Shown here piece after piece: positions 60,222-64,000 of a stretch of DNA of 64,000 bases. The stretch comes from Geothrix sp. 21YS21S-4. Its GTDB lineage: Bacteria > Acidobacteriota > Holophagae > Holophagales > Holophagaceae. The position numbers and the translations under genes were made by a program. Positions within the stretch are counted from its first letter, which is position 1. Each line of letters opens with the position of its first letter. A model generated the notes under the pieces. That model was not told the origin of the DNA. It was given only the letters and a program-made list of their open reading frames with translations, and ran no database searches. The stretch is taken from assembly GCF_030845995.1 (NCBI RefSeq), contig NZ_CP132719.1, positions 1,116,001-1,180,000 on the forward strand, read 5' to 3'.

Positions 60222-62624
60222 TCAGGCCACGCCGACGCGGTTCCGACCCTCGGCTTTGGCGCGGTAGAGCCCCTGATCCGCGAGGCGGACGGCGGCGTCC
60301 TCGGTGGGCTGCTCGGCGTCGGCGAGGGCGAGGCCCACGCTGATGGTGAGACGTCCGACCAGGGGGACCTCGGCCCCCGCCACGATGGCCCGGACTTTCT
60401 CCGCGGCGAGGAGAGCGCCCTCCATGGTCGTATCGGGGAGGAGGATCAGGAATTCCTCGCCGCCGAACCGGGCCACGAAATCGCTTTCGCGCACGGCGGA
60501 GCGGAGGCATTCGGCCACCTGCTGCAGGACGTGGTCGCCGGTCTCGTGGCCGTAGGTGTCGTTGACGCGCTTGAAGTGGTCGATGTCGATGAGGAGGACG
60601 GAATAGGCGCTGCCCGAGCGCTTCATCCGCAGGAATTCGGACCGGAGCCGCTCGTTGGCCGCGAGGCGGTTGCGGAGGCCGGTCAGGGCGTCGTTGCGGG
60701 CCAATTTGTCGAGTTCCCGGTTGGCGTCCATCAGCTCGGACACGTCCTTGACGACGAGCAGGACCATCCGGACGCCTTCATGGTCGAGGGGGAGGATCGT
60801 CACGACGCTGTCCAGGCGCTTTCCGAAGGAACTGGTGGAATGGATCAGGAGCTGCCCGCGGGTGCCCTGGAACGCCGCCAGCACGGCGTCGCGCAGGCCG
60901 GAGGCGGCCCAGTGCGCGATCTCCAGGAAGTTCTGGGCCAGCAGCTCCTCCACTGAAGCGCCCGCGATGTCGGCGGCGGCCTCGTTGGCCAGCACGCACT
61001 GCCCGTCCTCGCGGTAGAGGAGAAGGCCGTTCGAACTGGAGTGGATGATGCTGTGGTTCAGGATCTGCTGGCTCCGCAGCCGCTTTTCCAACTCTCGGAG
61101 TTCGGTGACGTCCATGACCACCGCGCGGGATTTCACGAATTGGTGCTCCTCGTCGAACAGGGCGCTGGCCGCCAGCCGGACGGGGATCTGGGTGCCGTCC
61201 TTGCGGACCAGGTTGAAGTCGGAGGACTGGAAGAGGCCCGTCCCCTGGAGGCGGCGGAACGACTCGCTGAAGGAGAGGTATTCCTCCGGGGGAAGGAGGT
61301 CGGCCATGGACATCCGCTCGACCACTTCCTGGGCTTCGTAGCCCAGCCATCCCAGCTCGCGCTCGTTCATGTGGACGAAGCGGCCCTGCGCATCCAAAGA
61401 GTGGTATCCCACCGGCGCGTTGTCGTAGAGATCGGCGACTTCATGCGCCTTCTGGACGAGGGCGGCATTGGCACGGTTCAGTTCGGCCGTGCGCGCCTCC
61501 ACTTTGCGCTCCAAAGTCGCATTGGCGTCCGCCAGTTCCAACTTGCGGCTGATCAAGGTGGTGGTCATGCCGCGGACGGAATCGATCAGATCGGCCAGTT
61601 CGCGAATTCCGCTACGGACGGAAAAGGGGTGCCGCTCGTCCCCCTGCTCGATGCGGCGCGCGACGCGGGCCAGTTCTTCCACGGGCCTGCTGAAGCTCCC
61701 CGCCACTTTGTAGGCCAGGAGCATGAACACGACCGTGGCCAGGGCCTCCAGCAGCAGGATGTTGCGGTGGAGTTCCGCCACGGGGGCCAGGGCCTTGGAA
61801 ATGGGCTGGCGCAGGACCACCCGCCATCCCAGGTCGTTGACGGGCCCCTTCACGGCGATGGTGGTCGTGAGGAACCGGCCGCCGTCTCCCCACGCGAGCA
61901 CGAGGTAGCTGTCCGGCTGGGGAAGCCGGTCGCCGGGCACGGGCCGGCCGATGGCCTGGAAGGGATAGATGATCTCGCCCTTGGCGTTGAGGACCATCGA
62001 TTCGATCCCCTCCTGCGGGGCCTCGGCGGGAAGCGATTTCTGGAAGACCTCGTTCACCCAGTCGAAGTGCGCGTGGGCGCCGAGAACGCCGCGGAACGTC
62101 CCCTGCGCATCGAGCACGGGCGCGGCGAAATCCACGAACCGCAGGGGCTCGTTGGGGTTGGGCGCCTTGAGGGACTTCGCCAGAAGGGCGGCCTCGTGGA
62201 CGTCGCCCACGTGCGCGCCCAGGCGTCCGTGGGTGACCCAGGGGCGGGCGCTGGCGTCGACTCCCTCCAGCACGCCATCGGCGGCGGACACGATGCGGCC
62301 CCTGGCGTCGGTGACGCCCAGCCAGGCGTAGTGGCGGTAGGAGCGCTTGGTCTGGTCGAGCCCGTTGCGGATGTCGGCGCTGTCGAGGGAGCCCCGGATG
62401 AACTGGGGGCTCTGGCTGAGGAGGAGGATCTCCCGCTCCCGCTCCTGGAGGTTCTCCGACAGGGCGTGGGCGATGGCCTTCGTGACGCCGTGGAGCTTGT
62501 CGCCGCTGGCCGCAGTCATCCGCTCCGAAGCGACCCGGCTGACGTACTGGGCCAGAGCGAGGCCCATCAGGACGGAAAGACCCCCGAAGAAGATGGTCAA
62601 GCGGAGGCGAAGGCTGTTGAACAT
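60222..62624 (-). CDS. Membrane diguanylate cyclase with periplasmic sensor, HAMP, two PAS and GGDEF domains
   Basis: An 800-residue signalling protein. Membrane helix 1 is at about 8-27. A Cache-like periplasmic sensor (30-285) includes 'RHYAWLGVTDARGRIVSAAD'. Membrane helix 2 is near 290-310. A HAMP domain follows, with a long coil to 395. PAS domains lie at about 395-515 and 525-635, the first with 'MNERELGWLGYEAQEVVERM'. The GGDEF domain (about 645-800) has 'DALTGLRNRLAANERLRSEF', 'LLIDIDHFKRVNDTYGHETG' and an intact 'FVARFGGEEFLILLP' active site. It should raise cyclic-di-GMP in response to an external signal. It ends at a clear terminator. Confidence 0.94.
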   Translation of the reverse strand: MFNSLRLRLTIFFGGLSVLMGLALAQYVSRVASERMTAASGDKLHGVTKAIAHALSENLQEREREILLLSQSPQFIRGSLDSADIRNGLDQTKRSYRHYAWLGVTDARGRIVSAADGVLEGVDASARPWVTHGRLGAHVGDVHEAALLAKSLKAPNPNEPLRFVDFAAPVLDAQGTFRGVLGAHAHFDWVNEVFQKSLPAEAPQEGIESMVLNAKGEIIYPFQAIGRPVPGDRLPQPDSYLVLAWGDGGRFLTTTIAVKGPVNDLGWRVVLRQPISKALAPVAELHRNILLLEALATVVFMLLAYKVAGSFSRPVEELARVARRIEQGDERHPFSVRSGIRELADLIDSVRGMTTTLISRKLELADANATLERKVEARTAELNRANAALVQKAHEVADLYDNAPVGYHSLDAQGRFVHMNERELGWLGYEAQEVVERMSMADLLPPEEYLSFSESFRRLQGTGLFQSSDFNLVRKDGTQIPVRLAASALFDEEHQFVKSRAVVMDVTELRELEKRLRSQQILNHSIIHSSSNGLLLYREDGQCVLANEAAADIAGASVEELLAQNFLEIAHWAASGLRDAVLAAFQGTRGQLLIHSTSSFGKRLDSVVTILPLDHEGVRMVLLVVKDVSELMDANRELDKLARNDALTGLRNRLAANERLRSEFLRMKRSGSAYSVLLIDIDHFKRVNDTYGHETGDHVLQQVAECLRSAVRESDFVARFGGEEFLILLPDTTMEGALLAAEKVRAIVAGAEVPLVGRLTISVGLALADAEQPTEDAAVRLADQGLYRAKAEGRNRVGVA

Positions 62625-62775
62625 GGGCGATCGGGGGAAAGGTTAGAAAACCACAGGGGCTTCGGAGAGGTCCGCAGAGCAGGCGCGGGGGAAGGCTTTT
62701 TCCGGCCTTCCCTCGCTGTTTCGGAGAAGCGGAAAGCCTTCTCAAACTTTGGGGGATTGCGTGGCCCTTCACTGA

Positions 62776-62813
62776 AAAGACCAGGCCGGCTCTGGAAGGC
62801 CGACCTGGTCTTT
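62776..62813 (-). terminator. Intrinsic terminator of the small cysteine-rich protein gene
   Basis: Arms AAAGACCAGGCCGGC (62776-62790) and GCCGACCTGGTCTTT (62799-62813) pair over 15 positions with one mismatch and an 8-nt loop. On the minus strand a T-rich tail follows. Confidence 0.8.
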
Positions 62814-62833
62814 ATCAGGGTTTTCTTGGGGAA

Positions 62834-63097
62834 TCAGGCGGGGTCGGGGACCCGCGCGGCGAGTTCGTCGAGGACCTGCAGCATGTGCTGGCACTCTTCG
62901 CAGCTGCTGTGGGGCGTCCCGCAGGGGAAGCCGTCGCTCTGCATGCCCAGACAGCGGGGCTGCTGGACGAAGCGCACCAGCTCTCCGAAGAGGCCCGAGA
63001 CCTTCGTCCGGAGCGGGCTCTCCGGAATCTCCCGGAGGGCCATGACGAGCTTCCATTCCTCGGCATTGAGGGTGACGTGGATCGCGGTGTCCGTCAT
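62834..63097 (-). CDS. Small cysteine-containing protein of unknown function
   Basis: An 87-residue soluble protein. The N-terminal half is helical (HVTLNAEEWKLVMALREIPE). The C-terminal half has four cysteines in 'CLGMQSDGFPCGTPHSSCEE' plus one more (CEEC), the pattern C-x9-C-x6-C-x2-C, which could bind zinc or an iron-sulphur cluster. I know no family for it. It follows the ferredoxin oxidoreductase gene by 29 bp on the same strand and ends at a terminator, so the two may form one unit; a redox or metal-delivery role is only a guess. Confidence 0.7.
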   Translation of the reverse strand: MTDTAIHVTLNAEEWKLVMALREIPESPLRTKVSGLFGELVRFVQQPRCLGMQSDGFPCGTPHSSCEECQHMLQVLDELAARVPDPA

Positions 63098-63126
63098 GGC
63101 TGCCTCCTTGGGAGATGCCGGGACTG

Positions 63127-64000
63127 CTATTTATCGAGCGCTTCCACCGACTTGACGCCCCAGGCGAAAGCCTCTTCGTTCAAGGGGATCAGCGCGCACT
63201 TGTCCTTCAGGGCCACGCGGATGGCGGTCAGGAAGGTGTCCTTGGGGAAGAGGTTCGTGGCGGCCTGGAGGGCGCCCAGAGCCACGATGTTCTTCACCAC
63301 GGCCTTGCCGAGGTCGGTGGCGATCCCGGTGAAGGGCACGGGGAAGACCTTGATGCTGGGATCCAGCACAGGAGCTTCGGTGACCACGGAGCTGTCGTAG
63401 ATCACGTAGCCGCCCTTGCGGACCGTGGGGCCGAACTTGGTGAGGCTCGGCGTGTTGAAGGCCAGCAGGATCTGGGGATCGGGGGAGCCCGGGTTCAGGA
63501 CCTCGTCCTTGGCCACGTGGACGTCCGCGTAGGACGTGCCGCCGCGGCTTTCGGGGCCGTAGCTCGGGATGTGGGTGGCGTCGAAGCCCTCGCTGATCGC
63601 CGCCCGGGCGATGAGCATGGCCGCGGTCTGGGCGCCGTCGCCGCCGGATCCCGCCAGCTTCAGGGAGATGTCCTGGGGATCGAGCTGCGCGGGGAAGCTC
63701 GCGCAGAAGCGCTCAGGGCGCTCGGTGCTGGCGCCGGCCAGGCTCAGGAGCTTCTCGCCCTTGAAGCTGGGCTCATTGCGCTTGAACCAGGGATCGACGG
63801 TGAGGTCCTTCTTCACGCCCAGGGGATACACGGGCTCCATGCACTCCTTGACCCACTTCTCCGTGTCCTCGGGGTTCATCTTCAGGTGGGTGGGACACTC
63901 GGCCAGCACCTCGATGAACGAGTAGCCGCGGCCTTCCATCTGGAGCTTGAGGCCCTTCTGGATGGCCTTCTTGGCCTTGATGCGCTGCTTGGCGTCGAAC
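63127..64000 (-). CDS. 2-oxoacid:ferredoxin oxidoreductase, fused beta-gamma subunit (partial)
   Basis: The 3' part of a gene that continues past the window edge. The visible 291 residues begin with a beta-subunit C-terminus ('EVLAECPTHLKMNPEDTEKW', 'YPLGVKKDLTVDPWFK'), as in the thiamine-diphosphate subunit of KorB/PorB. A full gamma subunit (about 110 to the end) follows, with 'KLAGSGGDGAQTAAMLIARA', 'IPSYGPESRGGTSYADVHVA' and 'QILLAFNTPSLTKFGP'. The enzyme would oxidise 2-oxoglutarate or a related 2-oxoacid and reduce ferredoxin. The fusion of beta and gamma parts is the notable point. The alpha subunit is not in the window. Confidence 0.88.
   Translation of the reverse strand, partial: FDAKQRIKAKKAIQKGLKLQMEGRGYSFIEVLAECPTHLKMNPEDTEKWVKECMEPVYPLGVKKDLTVDPWFKRNEPSFKGEKLLSLAGASTERPERFCASFPAQLDPQDISLKLAGSGGDGAQTAAMLIARAAISEGFDATHIPSYGPESRGGTSYADVHVAKDEVLNPGSPDPQILLAFNTPSLTKFGPTVRKGGYVIYDSSVVTEAPVLDPSIKVFPVPFTGIATDLGKAVVKNIVALGALQAATNLFPKDTFLTAIRVALKDKCALIPLNEEAFAWGVKSVEALDK

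Overview
The window is G+C-rich, densely packed DNA from a Gram-negative bacterium. It carries an Oar-type TonB-dependent receptor, TolB, Pal and CpoB envelope lipoproteins, a full chemotaxis cluster, several GGDEF and HD-GYP signalling proteins, a two-subunit glycyl-tRNA synthetase and a fused beta-gamma 2-oxoacid:ferredoxin oxidoreductase. Together these point to an Acidobacteriota lineage of the Holophagae/Geothrix kind. That placement is an inference from gene content, not a database result.

Layout. 1-4270: a large hybrid histidine kinase. 4361-9690: an accessory island holding the deleted remains of a Tn3-family transposon, an apparently intact IS200/IS605 element with hairpin ends, and an AT-richer gene for a secreted protein with four discoidin-like domains and a glycoside-hydrolase-like barrel. 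9691-18334 (minus): a nine-gene chemotaxis operon (MCP, cheW, STAS, soluble MCP-like, cheY, cheA, cheR, cheD, cheB), mostly coupled through overlapping stop and start codons. 18709-28158: a YciI-like protein and carbamate kinase, then glyQ-glyS, guaA, a TPR-like protein, an HD-GYP regulator, an aldo/keto reductase and a histidine phosphatase. 28129-35438 (minus): a co-directional block with an aminotransferase, a DUF4178 zinc-ribbon protein, a small membrane protein, a DUF350 protein, a membrane spermidine-synthase-like protein and an FAD amine oxidase. A GxxExxY gene bounded by 30-bp inverted repeats sits in the middle of this block.

35637-48506: elbB with a triplicated 128-bp unit at its 3' end, a GAF-GGDEF protein, a DUF2520-like protein, an EamA transporter, a TetR regulator, an M61 peptidase, a glycosyltransferase, rnhB, a Nudix hydrolase, the tolB-pal-cpoB envelope genes and a GHMP kinase. 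48475-56955: mutY, tRNA-Leu(GAG), secG, a DAHP synthase, a lipoprotein, a zinc-ribbon protein, tpiA-pgk, a methyltransferase and rbfA-truB. 57016-64000 (minus): the TonB receptor with a terminator-like hairpin just before its start codon, a PAS-GGDEF protein, a small cysteine-rich protein and the partial ferredoxin oxidoreductase.

The most interesting signal is a set of imperfect intergenic palindromes. One family (arms containing GGATGAACNCGGATG) occurs alone as a palindrome after guaA, and also as the two termini that bracket the GxxExxY gene. This looks like a small gene cassette with a related ORF-less, MITE-like form. Its insertion separates DUF350 from the spermidine synthase gene and supplies the latter's apparent GTG start. 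A second family (AACCGCAGATG) occurs twice between genes and once, as a half-copy, inside the 3' end of glyQ, where it is translated into an added tail. Two further families share the same architecture.
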